Assembly (NCBI GenBank): GCA_023145955.1
Contig: JAGLDA010000109.1
Coordinates: 1-12,952, forward strand
DNA: 12,952 bases
Direction of reading: 5' to 3'
Source: Bacteroidales bacterium
GTDB lineage: Bacteria > Bacteroidota > Bacteroidia > Bacteroidales > UBA1556
The notes beneath the pieces are model-generated. The model was not told where the DNA came from. It saw nothing but the letters and a program-made list of their open reading frames with translations, and ran no database searches. Shown here one piece after another: positions 1-7,956 of this stretch; position 1 is the stretch's first letter, and every line of letters begins with the position of its first letter. The translations under genes and the position numbers were made by a program.

Positions 1-368
1 GGAACAGAAACCTCCTCTCCATACGCAGACAGGTCCATAAACAAGCTTACTTTATCTCGTTGTTTCTGAGTTTTAGCTTGCATAATAATATCCAAATAGT
101 TCTGCTTATCCATGGCAAAGATAAAATCGTATTCTTGGAAATGAGCAGGAATAAATTTCTGAGCTCTTTCTTCTGAAATATCAATATTATGTTTTAGAAG
201 TTCTGCTTGAGCCCTACTATCAGCACCTTCGCCAATATGATACGCTGCTGTTCCTGCAGAATCCACCTGCACATTTATTCCTCTTTTACGAAACTCATCT
301 CTTACAACGCCTTCAGCCATGGGAGACCTACAAATATTACCCAAACAAACCATTAATACTTTTTGCAT
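1..368 (-). CDS. Low-molecular-weight protein tyrosine phosphatase (partial, C-terminus off the left edge)
   Basis: Translating the minus strand from ATG at 368 gives about 122 residues beginning MQKVLMVCLGNICRSPMAEG. This contains the family's phosphate-binding loop C-x5-R-S, with nucleophile Cys8, Arg14 and Ser15. Further family-typical segments follow: DSAGT near residue 37 and FAMDKQN near residue 85. These enzymes dephosphorylate phosphotyrosine through a cysteinyl-phosphate intermediate in the cytoplasm. In bacteria some act on tyrosine kinases of polysaccharide export and some have other or unknown substrates. The family is usually 150-160 residues, so roughly the last 30-40 are missing here, including the expected general-acid Asp-Pro motif. 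That absence comes from the window edge and is not evidence of decay. The gene is divergent from hisS and has its own promoter in the shared gap. The family call is firm; the substrate is unknown. Confidence 0.93.
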   Translation of the reverse strand, partial: MQKVLMVCLGNICRSPMAEGVVRDEFRKRGINVQVDSAGTAAYHIGEGADSRAQAELLKHNIDISEERAQKFIPAHFQEYDFIFAMDKQNYLDIIMQAKTQKQRDKVSLFMDLSAYGEEVSV

Positions 369-390
369 AATAAATAAATTTTATGTCTAG

Positions 391-423
391 CAAATATATG
401 AAATTTTAGGAAATTATAAGCAA
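391..423 (-). promoter_or_regulatory. Bacteroidota-type promoter for the tyrosine phosphatase gene
   Basis: Read on the minus strand, the -7 box TATATTTG (398..391) matches TAnnTTTG exactly. A TTG (423..421, within TTTTG) lies 22 bases further upstream. The start codon at 368 is 23 bases downstream of the -7 box, leaving a short leader. No experimental start site is known. Confidence 0.6.
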
Positions 424-453
424 AATAACATCAAACTATCCTAAGTTTTTTCC

Positions 454-461
454 TAACTTTG
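454..461 (+). promoter_or_regulatory. Probable -7 box of the hisS promoter
   Basis: TAACTTTG at 454-461 fits the Bacteroidota -7 consensus TAnnTTTG and lies 26 bases before the hisS ATG. No TTG is present at the expected -33 distance, so this is a half-match. It stands nearly back to back with the divergent promoter of the phosphatase gene. Confidence 0.45.
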
Positions 462-487
462 CACTACCAAAAAAATCAACTATTATT

Positions 488-1855
488 ATGGCACAAAAAC
501 CAAGTATACCTAAAGGCACACGTGACTTTTCGCCTCAAGAAATGGCAAAAAGAAATTATATTTTTAATACCATTGAGAATGTATTTAAACTATTTGGTTT
601 TTTGCAAATAGAAACCCCTGCCATGGAAAACCTATCATCGCTAATGGGGAAATATGGCGAAGAAGGTGATAAGCTACTTTTTAAAGTTTTAAACTCTGGC
701 GACTTTCTGAAAAAAGTAAGCCCAGAAGAGCTATCTGCCAAAGAAAACAACAAAATACTCAATAAAATATCTGAAAAGGGTTTGCGGTATGACCTTACAG
801 TACCTTTTGCTCGATACGTTGTACAGCACAGAAATGATATTCAATTTCCTTTCAAAAGGTATCAGATACAGCCTGTATGGCGTGCCGACAGACCACAGAA
901 AGGCAGGTATCGTGAATTTTTTCAATGCGATGCTGATGTTATTGGTAGCAACTCATTAATGAATGAGGTGGAAATAATTCAAATGCTTGACAAAGTGTTT
1001 ACAAAGCTTGATATAAAAGTAGTAATTAAGATAAATAACCGAAAGATTCTTGCAGGCATAGCTGAAAGCATTGGTTACCCTGAGAAGATTATTGACATTA
1101 CAATAGCAATGGACAAGATTGATAAGATTGGTCCTGATGCTGTTTATGATGAACTTCGTACAAAAGGAATTGATAATGATGCTATCCAAATGCTTGAGCC
1201 ATTTATGAACTTGCAAGGTAATAGTACGAATCAGAAAATGAATTGTCTTACTGAATTTATTGGTGATTCTGCAATTGGCAACAGAGGAATGCTTGAAATA
1301 GAAGAGGTTTTTAATAGACTTAAATCCTTTGATATTAATAATGAAGTAGAACTAGACCTAACCCTTGCTCGTGGCTTAAACTACTATACGGGAGCAATAT
1401 TTGAAGTTGTAGCTAAAGATGCTAAAATGGGCAGCATTAGTGGTGGTGGACGATACGATGACCTTACTGGTGTATTTGGTCTTAATGATGTTAGTGGTGT
1501 TGGAATTAGCTTTGGTGCTGATAGAATATATGATGTACTTACAGAGTTGGATAAATTTCCTAATACTTCGATGAAAGGCACTGAAGTTCTTATCATCAAT
1601 TTTGGTAAAGAAGAAGAAAAAGAGGCTCTAAATATTCTTACTAAACTTCGTGATGCAGGAATTCCTTCTGAGTTATTTCCTGAATCTGGGAAAATGAAAA
1701 AACAAATGAAATATGCTAATCACAATAATATTCAATATGTAATTCTTGCTGGAGCAAATGAGTTAGAAAGTGGCAAATTAGGATTAAAGGTAATGGAAAC
1801 TGGTGAACAAATGGATTTAAGTGTGGAGGAAATTATTAGAAAATTATCAAAATAA
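488..1855 (+). CDS. hisS: Histidine--tRNA ligase (HisRS)
   Basis: This cytoplasmic class II aminoacyl-tRNA synthetase activates histidine with ATP and charges tRNA-His. Visible landmarks in the 455-residue protein are the N-terminal PKGTRDFSP (8-16), a motif-2 region with WRADRP and the REFFQCDADVIG stretch (131-153), the histidine-specific LARGLNYYTG (293-302), and motif 3 GISFGADRI (339-347). An alpha/beta anticodon-binding domain occupies about 365-455. The length exceeds that of the roughly 425-residue E. coli enzyme; extra segments such as about 65-97 are, to my knowledge, usual in Bacteroidota. The start at 488 fits because MAQKPSIPKGTRDF is the normal N-terminus and a promoter box lies just upstream. 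All expected motifs are intact. No clear hairpin terminator follows, although the next gene has its own promoter. Confidence 0.97.
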   Translation: MAQKPSIPKGTRDFSPQEMAKRNYIFNTIENVFKLFGFLQIETPAMENLSSLMGKYGEEGDKLLFKVLNSGDFLKKVSPEELSAKENNKILNKISEKGLRYDLTVPFARYVVQHRNDIQFPFKRYQIQPVWRADRPQKGRYREFFQCDADVIGSNSLMNEVEIIQMLDKVFTKLDIKVVIKINNRKILAGIAESIGYPEKIIDITIAMDKIDKIGPDAVYDELRTKGIDNDAIQMLEPFMNLQGNSTNQKMNCLTEFIGDSAIGNRGMLEIEEVFNRLKSFDINNEVELDLTLARGLNYYTGAIFEVVAKDAKMGSISGGGRYDDLTGVFGLNDVSGVGISFGADRIYDVLTELDKFPNTSMKGTEVLIINFGKEEEKEALNILTKLRDAGIPSELFPESGKMKKQMKYANHNNIQYVILAGANELESGKLGLKVMETGEQMDLSVEEIIRKLSK

Positions 1856-1940
1856 TTTCACTAATCATTTTTATACTAGAGCTTTAAAAAAATAATAATT
1901 TCATCATCCCTGAAGATTTTATTAATAATTTGTTATTTTA

Positions 1941-1971
1941 TTGACTCTGTCGTAAATAATTTGTATATTTG
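1941..1971 (+). promoter_or_regulatory. Bacteroidota promoter for the VWA lipoprotein gene
   Basis: TTG at 1941-1943, 20 bases of spacer, then TATATTTG at 1964-1971: an exact match to the -33/-7 arrangement of the Bacteroidota primary sigma factor. Transcription should begin near 1976-1979, about 20 bases before the ATG at 1999. This also rules against the in-frame TTG at 1969, which lies inside the -7 box. Confidence 0.75.
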
Positions 1972-1998
1972 TCTCGTAAATTAACAAAACTAAGTTCT

Positions 1999-2952
1999 AT
2001 GAAAAAATTACTACTTCCTATTATTGTTTTATTTTTAACGAGTGTTCTAATCCTAAGCGCATGCCAAAAGGACGAAATTATCGTTGAAAAAAGCATTACT
2101 TCTATCAACACAAAAATTCTAAGAATTGTTGATAATCATAAAAACGGATTAAATATTTTCATTAGTGTTACCGACCAAAAAGGCAATGCTATAAAAAACT
2201 TAAGTAATAGTAATTTTAAAATTTCAATGATTAATGGCGGTGTAGAAACTCCTGTAAACCCTAGTGGAGGATCATCATTACCCTCTACTATTATTACAGC
2301 ATTAACAATGGACTACAGCGGAAGCATGTACTCTGATTCTACTTCTATTCCTTCCATGGAAAACGCATTAACGACTTTCATTAATTTAAAAAACACTTAC
2401 GATCAAATAGAGATAATAAAATTTAGTGATACTGTAGAAGTTGTTACCCCATTAACTACAAATACACAAAATCTTATAACAGGTGTTACTTCTAACAATT
2501 TTACGGGGCAAGGTTATACAGCATTATATAGAGCCATAGAGAAAGGACAGGATGATGTATGGTCTTTAGCGCAAAATAATCCTACCTACCTACCTTCAGT
2601 AATTGGTTTTACTGATGGTAATAATAATTTAGCGCCTTTATCCATGGATAGTATATTACACAAATCATTGTACTGGCAAATTCCTATTTATACAATTGGT
2701 TATGGAATACAACCAGATACAGTATCCTTAAAAACAATTGCTGATAGTACTGGTGGCGCATTTGCATGGAATCCAAGTTCTGCAGGATTATCTGTTATAT
2801 ATCAAATTGTTAATGGACAACTTTCTAACTCTGTTATTATACCAATACCTCCTCCACCATCTAAGGGAAAAGTAACATATAGAGTTACGGCAACATATAT
2901 CTGCCCAGATGGCACATTCACTGATACTGATGAAAAATACTTCTACTATTAG
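1999..2952 (+). CDS. VWA-domain lipoprotein, probably surface exposed
   Basis: The product has 317 residues. Its N-terminus has a lysine pair, a hydrophobic stretch and lipobox LSAC, with Cys22 the predicted lipidation site. The residues after the cysteine are Q-K-D-E, resembling the lipoprotein surface-export signal described in Capnocytophaga and other Bacteroidota. Residues about 35-95 look like a small beta-sandwich domain (VTDQKGNAIKNLSNSNFKI). A VWA domain follows with a complete metal-binding MIDAS set: D105-x-S107-x-S109, T174 and D206. A proline run (IPPPPS, about 282-287) leads to a short C-terminal segment. VWA domains with intact MIDAS sites bind protein ligands through a divalent metal ion; the ligand here is unknown. 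ATG 1999 is preferred over the in-frame TTG at 1969, which falls inside the promoter. The gene is monocistronic, with its own promoter and terminator. Function beyond ligand binding is not predictable. Confidence 0.85.
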   Translation: MKKLLLPIIVLFLTSVLILSACQKDEIIVEKSITSINTKILRIVDNHKNGLNIFISVTDQKGNAIKNLSNSNFKISMINGGVETPVNPSGGSSLPSTIITALTMDYSGSMYSDSTSIPSMENALTTFINLKNTYDQIEIIKFSDTVEVVTPLTTNTQNLITGVTSNNFTGQGYTALYRAIEKGQDDVWSLAQNNPTYLPSVIGFTDGNNNLAPLSMDSILHKSLYWQIPIYTIGYGIQPDTVSLKTIADSTGGAFAWNPSSAGLSVIYQIVNGQLSNSVIIPIPPPPSKGKVTYRVTATYICPDGTFTDTDEKYFYY

Positions 2953-2960
2953 AAGCAAAA

Positions 2961-2998
2961 AAAAGCTCTGAAGAAAATTAATTCTTCAGAGCTTTTTT
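2961..2998. terminator. Bidirectional rho-independent terminator between the VWA lipoprotein and parC
   Basis: A perfect 15-bp inverted repeat (2961-2975 with 2982-2996) encloses a 6-base loop AATTAA. A T-run follows on the plus strand, and a run of eight A residues precedes the stem (a T-run on the minus strand). It lies 9 bases after the lipoprotein stop and 22 bases beyond the parC stop, so it can serve both convergent genes. Confidence 0.92.
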
Positions 2999-3017
2999 AT
3001 TATCACCTATTCTATAC

Positions 3018-5822
3018 TTAAAAATCAAAGCTTACCTGCAAAGGGTCTTCGTCGTCCATACTTACGCTATCAGAGTCCTTTTTCTTAACCTTTTTTACTG
3101 GAGCTAATTTCTTTTTCTTATTCTTAGTTGGGTCCTCGGTAGTAGCTTCACCTTGTAATTCCTCCAAAGATTTCTCCTTAGTCGGCACCTTTTCCTTTAC
3201 TTCAGTCTTACTATTACTCGCTACCTGCTCATCAACTTTTTCAACCATTAGCTCAGGCTCTTGTGCCTCAACTATATCTGCATTTTCAATTTCTGGAAGA
3301 ATAATTTTTATTTTTTTGACACCATAAGTAGTAAGACGTTTTCCTTTAGCTTTATAACTCTTATCATCAATAAACTCAACTGCTTCCACCACATCTGACT
3401 CTCTATTCCTAGGAGAATCTCCAGCCTTATAAATTATTTCAAAAGATGGTTTTGGATGGTTAGTTATATGTATAAGTTTCGACTTTTGATGCTCGGTAAT
3501 AAAAGCACCAGGAATTTCCGTAGTTACAAATGTAAAGCGCTTTATATAATAAAACTTGGATTCTCCTTCAAAATACACTGCAGTCCAAATCCTTTGCTCA
3601 TCAAGTTTATGAAGACTTTTTAAATCATCGGCAAAATGAGTGGAGAAATCATAACTTGTAGTTTTAAACTCCCCAGACTCCATAATATTGAGCACCAAAT
3701 CATCAGGTCCAAAAGCTCCTAGCAGCTCACCACGCTCCTCTGTATTAAATCTACGCACAATAGAATCGTAATATACATTAATTGCCGACAAAGTAGAAAC
3801 ACCGTCTTCTTTTAGAGTTATGGAGCTTACAATGTTCTTAGTTATAGTATTTCCATTGGCACCTCTACCCTTAATTGCTAGCTCAGAAAAATCATAATCA
3901 AATTGCAATTTTTTCAACTTAGGTCTACGGCGCAATTTCACTTTTACTATTTCAGCTTCACCATTAGGATTGGCTGAAAAATATAATATTTTAGAGCCTT
4001 CTTTACCCTTTGTTAAATCATAAATTTTATTTCTATTAACAGACTTAGCATGGAATCGCTTGGCGTAGCTTTTTCCCATTTTCCCATCGCTATAAATCAT
4101 ATTATACACAGTTCGGTCGTCGTTTTTCCTAAGTATGCCAACATAAATAATATCCTTACCAACAAACACTTTATCCTCAGCTTTGAACACTGTGAAAGAG
4201 CCATTACTACGAAATGCAATAATATCATCAATATCAGAGCAGTCCGTTACATACTCATCTTTTTTAAGCCCTGTACCAACAAAACCTTCCTCACGATTTA
4301 CATATAATTTGGCATTATCAACAGCAACATCCGCTGCATTTATATTATCAAAGCTAGCTAGCTCAGTTTTACGTTCGCGTCCCTTACCATATTTAGCCTT
4401 AATGCGTTTAAAGTAATCAATAGTATAATCAACAATATGAGCTAAGTGATGGTTTACTTCTTCTATTTCTGTTTCTAAAGCCTTTATTATTTCATCAGCC
4501 TTAAACTCATTATATTTAGAAATCCTTTTAATTCTTATTTCCGTTAACTTTTCTATATCTTCGCGAGTAACGGCTCTATTAAGGCTCTTTTTATATGGAT
4601 CTAAAGCTTTATCGATATTATCAATTGCCTCGTCAAAACTTTCAGCTTCTTCAATTTGGCGATAAAGTCGCTCTCTAATAAATATCTTTTCTAATGAAGA
4701 GAAATGCCACTTTTCAAGAAGTTCTTTCTTACGTATTTCCAACTCTAACTTAAGCAATCCTAATGTTTGATCAGTAGAGCGCCTAAGAATTTCCTTCATG
4801 CCAATAAATACTGGCTTATCATCAGAAATAACAGTACAGTTAGGTGCTATAGAATCTTCGCAAAGAGTAAATGCATATAATGCATCAATAGTTTGATCTG
4901 GAGAAACTCTAGGGCCTAATATAATAACAATTTCAACATTTTCGGCTGTATTGTCTTCAATTTTCTTAATCTTAATTTTACCCTTCTCATTGGCCGACAA
5001 TATAGACTCAATAAGTCTTCCTGTATCTGTGCCAAAAGGAACCTCAGTAATTACAAGGCTTTTTGTATCACGCTTTGCTATTCGAGCACGTACACGTACT
5101 CTTCCCCCTCGTAATCCATCATTATACTTACTAATATCGGCAATACCACCAGTTATAAAATCAGGAAAAATCTGAAAAGATCTACCTTTAAGGTGTTTAA
5201 TGGATGCGTCTATAAGTTCGTTAAAATTATGAGGAAGTATTTTTGAAGCTAAACCTACAGCAATACCTTCAACACCCATCATAAGCGTCATAGGGAATTT
5301 TACAGGAAGGAATTCTGGCTCTCGATTTCTACCATCGTAAGACATCTCCCAATTTGTAGTTTTAGGATTAAAAACTACTTCTAGAGCAAATTTACTAAGC
5401 CTAGCTTCAATATAACGAGGAGCAGCAGCAGAATCACCTGTAAGAATATTCCCCCAGTTTCCCTGAGTTTCTACAAGCAAATCTTTTTGACCCATTTGCA
5501 CTAAAGCTCCACCAATTGAGGAATCACCGTGAGGATGATATTTCATAGTATTACCAATAATATTGGCAACCTTATTGAATCTACCATCATCAAGTTCGCG
5601 CATGGAATGTAGTATTCTACGTTGCACTGGCTTATAGCCATCACGTACATCAGGAACGGCTCGCTCCAAAATTACGTATGATGCATAATCCAAAAACCAA
5701 TCTTCATACAAGCCCGTAAGAGTAGTAGTTGTAGCAATTGCTTTGTCTGAGCTTTCAGCCATTACCTTTGCTTCATTATCCTTATTTTCTCCCTCTTCTT
5801 GGTATGTAGTATTCTCTGCCAT
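3018..5822 (-). CDS. parC: DNA topoisomerase IV subunit A (ParC; gyrase A-like)
   Basis: The product is the breakage-reunion subunit of a type IIA topoisomerase, which decatenates replicated chromosomes with ParE. In the 934 residues, about 35-480 form the catalytic core: LYEDWFLDYASYVILERAVPDVRDG (split around residue 50), YHPHGDSS (95-102), and APRYIE with catalytic Tyr137 next to Arg136. About 500-840 form a beta-propeller-like C-terminal domain. It has only a loose KGRGANGN (651-658) and no clear GyrA box QRRGGKG, which favours ParC over GyrA. Residues about 850-934 are a charged, lysine-rich tail ending QVSFDF. The family usually has Asp or Glu four residues after the quinolone-region Ser; here Ser101 is followed by Gly105. 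ATG 5822 lies 11 bases after the BatA-type gene, so the two are probably co-transcribed. ParE is not in the window. GyrA is the alternative name but is less likely. Confidence 0.9.
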   Translation of the reverse strand: MAENTTYQEEGENKDNEAKVMAESSDKAIATTTTLTGLYEDWFLDYASYVILERAVPDVRDGYKPVQRRILHSMRELDDGRFNKVANIIGNTMKYHPHGDSSIGGALVQMGQKDLLVETQGNWGNILTGDSAAAPRYIEARLSKFALEVVFNPKTTNWEMSYDGRNREPEFLPVKFPMTLMMGVEGIAVGLASKILPHNFNELIDASIKHLKGRSFQIFPDFITGGIADISKYNDGLRGGRVRVRARIAKRDTKSLVITEVPFGTDTGRLIESILSANEKGKIKIKKIEDNTAENVEIVIILGPRVSPDQTIDALYAFTLCEDSIAPNCTVISDDKPVFIGMKEILRRSTDQTLGLLKLELEIRKKELLEKWHFSSLEKIFIRERLYRQIEEAESFDEAIDNIDKALDPYKKSLNRAVTREDIEKLTEIRIKRISKYNEFKADEIIKALETEIEEVNHHLAHIVDYTIDYFKRIKAKYGKGRERKTELASFDNINAADVAVDNAKLYVNREEGFVGTGLKKDEYVTDCSDIDDIIAFRSNGSFTVFKAEDKVFVGKDIIYVGILRKNDDRTVYNMIYSDGKMGKSYAKRFHAKSVNRNKIYDLTKGKEGSKILYFSANPNGEAEIVKVKLRRRPKLKKLQFDYDFSELAIKGRGANGNTITKNIVSSITLKEDGVSTLSAINVYYDSIVRRFNTEERGELLGAFGPDDLVLNIMESGEFKTTSYDFSTHFADDLKSLHKLDEQRIWTAVYFEGESKFYYIKRFTFVTTEIPGAFITEHQKSKLIHITNHPKPSFEIIYKAGDSPRNRESDVVEAVEFIDDKSYKAKGKRLTTYGVKKIKIILPEIENADIVEAQEPELMVEKVDEQVASNSKTEVKEKVPTKEKSLEELQGEATTEDPTKNKKKKLAPVKKVKKKDSDSVSMDDEDPLQVSFDF

Positions 5823-5833
5823 ATTAATTTAAT

Positions 5834-7891
5834 CTATTTGCTAAATCTTAGCAAAAATAACTCAAATATTAAAAAGAATAATGCAAAAATTATAAATAGT
5901 TTCCACAATTTTATTGCATTATTAACATTCTGAATATGCTCAGCTATATTTGTATTCTTTATATTCATAATAGATACATTATCAAGCGATAATTCACTTA
6001 ATAAGTTGCTCAAATCATCAATCCCATAGTAATCAAGGAACGATTCATCTCTATTATAGTTAAAGCTATAAACAGATTTTTGCTCATCGTCAATCAAAAA
6101 CCTATAAGAACCCACCGTATTGGGGCTTTGTTCAAAACTAAGCATCAGTTGCCCATTAGAATTCCTATATTGCGGAATAAACTCTATGGAGTCGGTATAA
6201 TGTCTCATCAGTATTCTACTTACCGAAGAAGTAGTATTTATACTCGATACAACATTAATATTTGAACCCAGAAATAGAGAGTTATTATTAGACGAATTTA
6301 TTTTTCGAATAATACTATACATAATAGGAACAAATATTGCATGCGATGATATATTACTATTATTTGATTCTATTGCAGAATAAAAAGCATAAATATTAGC
6401 TCCCTCAATATTTTTTAGAAATAATAGTGGATTCTTAGCTTCATTAGAAATCAACATTGTAATACTTGGATTTCTACTTACTTTTGAGTATAATATATTT
6501 TTAAAATAAGGTAAATCTGTATTTGAAGTAATAACATTTTTACCATTTTTAGTTTCAAAAATATCATTAAATTCACTACTCTCAATATCTATATTTTGCA
6601 TTTTATGCATTGTAGAATCTACTCTACTTGCTATTGGCAATCCAAAATATGAATAAACTGGATTAATAACTTCAAGCGAATTATTGGATGAAGGAATAAT
6701 AATCACATTTTTTCCTTGGAGAGCAAACATTTTAAGCCCCGCCAATAGGCCTGAAGGATATTCAGAAAGTGAGTTTAGAATAATCGTTGAATAATTAGAG
6801 AAATTAGAATAATTAATACTCTCTTCTGATACTATTGTTGCATTAAAAGAACTATCAGACTCAAGTAATATATGTAAATCTTTATTGGCATATTTAGAAC
6901 TAATACATAGCACATCTAACGCCTTTTGTACTGAGTATGAAAAATAAAAATTATCATCATAAATTACCGGATAATCATCAATTTTAATACGAGCATCATA
7001 ATGGCCTATTGAATCAAGCTTTATATTAAAACTTTCTTTAGAGCTGGCAAAAGCATCGATATTAGTAGTTAAAACAGCCTTTTTCTTACTAGCAACATAC
7101 AGGCTAACTGCTAAATCTTCAATTACTTTACTCGATTGGTTCTGTATATCTATATTTACCACTATGCGTTGCCCTTCTTGCAATAAAGGTTCATCTATCC
7201 AAACAGAATCAACAAACACATTCCCTTTATCAACCGAAAATAGTGGTATAAGACTAACCTCTAATAGAGAATCATTTTCCCAAGTGGTGAAACTAGTTTG
7301 TTTTTTCTGGAAATCAGAAATAATAAATAATTCTTGATATTTACTAGCTTCATCCATTTTAATAATTCCATTTGGAATTCTATTAAAATCTAAGCTTGAC
7401 TTTTCTACAATCACATTATCTAGCTGATTGAGAAAAGATTCACGACTTACATAATTTCTAGAAAATGAATATTTATTATTCGTTAGTAACCTAAACTTAT
7501 CAGAAGGTTTATAATTGGTAGCTATTTCTCTAGCTATTAATCGCCCTTGCTCAAAAAGACTACCCTCCGTCCCTCTAGCCTCCATACTAAAGCTATTATC
7601 GAGAAACACATTTACAAAGCTAATATCAGATGTTATTTTTGCTTTATCCTTAGATGGAAAATATGGCCCTGCAAAAGCAATCACTATTGCCACAATGAAA
7701 AACATTCGTAATATCATCACAAATATATGTCGCCATTGAGAATGCCTTTTACTTTGTTGTTGAATGTTTTTTAGAAATGCTACATTAGTAAAATATACTT
7801 TCCTAAATCTTTTAAAATTGAAAAGATGAATTATTAGAGGTATCGCTACCGCAATAAGACCATAAAGTATATTTGGGTTATAAAATTGCAT
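5834..7891 (-). CDS. BatA-domain membrane protein with VWA-like and GATase-like regions
   Basis: The 685-residue protein starts with the aerotolerance-regulator (BatA) N-terminal module: FYNPNILYGLIAVAIPLIIHLFNF forms the first membrane segment (about 7-24), followed by the family's FxNVAFL patch and a second membrane segment at 57-75. Residues about 90-220 resemble a VWA domain with D98-x-S100-x-S102 and a possible third metal ligand, Asp193 in IISDF. About 325-420 looks like the alpha/beta fold of glutamine amidotransferase-like domains often found in these proteins, without a visible catalytic Cys triad. A last membrane helix spans 662-681. This implies an inner-membrane anchor with a large soluble domain, probably periplasmic. 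The molecular role of the family is not settled; Bat proteins were linked to oxygen tolerance in Bacteroides. No perfect promoter precedes it (TATATTTA at 7948..7941 is one base off), so it may be read from the DUF368 gene. It sits 11 bases before parC. Confidence 0.85.
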   Translation of the reverse strand: MQFYNPNILYGLIAVAIPLIIHLFNFKRFRKVYFTNVAFLKNIQQQSKRHSQWRHIFVMILRMFFIVAIVIAFAGPYFPSKDKAKITSDISFVNVFLDNSFSMEARGTEGSLFEQGRLIAREIATNYKPSDKFRLLTNNKYSFSRNYVSRESFLNQLDNVIVEKSSLDFNRIPNGIIKMDEASKYQELFIISDFQKKQTSFTTWENDSLLEVSLIPLFSVDKGNVFVDSVWIDEPLLQEGQRIVVNIDIQNQSSKVIEDLAVSLYVASKKKAVLTTNIDAFASSKESFNIKLDSIGHYDARIKIDDYPVIYDDNFYFSYSVQKALDVLCISSKYANKDLHILLESDSSFNATIVSEESINYSNFSNYSTIILNSLSEYPSGLLAGLKMFALQGKNVIIIPSSNNSLEVINPVYSYFGLPIASRVDSTMHKMQNIDIESSEFNDIFETKNGKNVITSNTDLPYFKNILYSKVSRNPSITMLISNEAKNPLLFLKNIEGANIYAFYSAIESNNSNISSHAIFVPIMYSIIRKINSSNNNSLFLGSNINVVSSINTTSSVSRILMRHYTDSIEFIPQYRNSNGQLMLSFEQSPNTVGSYRFLIDDEQKSVYSFNYNRDESFLDYYGIDDLSNLLSELSLDNVSIMNIKNTNIAEHIQNVNNAIKLWKLFIIFALFFLIFELFLLRFSK

Positions 7892-7956
7892 TTATATTGC
7901 TAATTATCTTTTTAATTATTTACTATATCTAGAATTACTTTAAATATAAATTTATC

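Noticed and set aside
1829..1859. 9-bp inverted repeat (GAAATTATT / AATAATTTC) across the hisS stop codon
   Set aside because: The arms are almost pure A/T with a 13-base loop and no T-run directly after, so it is not a convincing terminator.
1969..2952. Two VWA proteins (this lipoprotein and the BatA-type protein) as parts of one new system, for example with a MoxR-type ATPase
   Set aside because: They are on opposite strands, separated by a terminator and parC, and no MoxR ATPase or other Bat gene is present; the sequence gives no reason to link them.
4050..4416. Overlapping plus-strand open frames of 77-85 codons within parC
   Set aside because: Both are antisense to the well-conserved ParC coding region and have no recognisable features.
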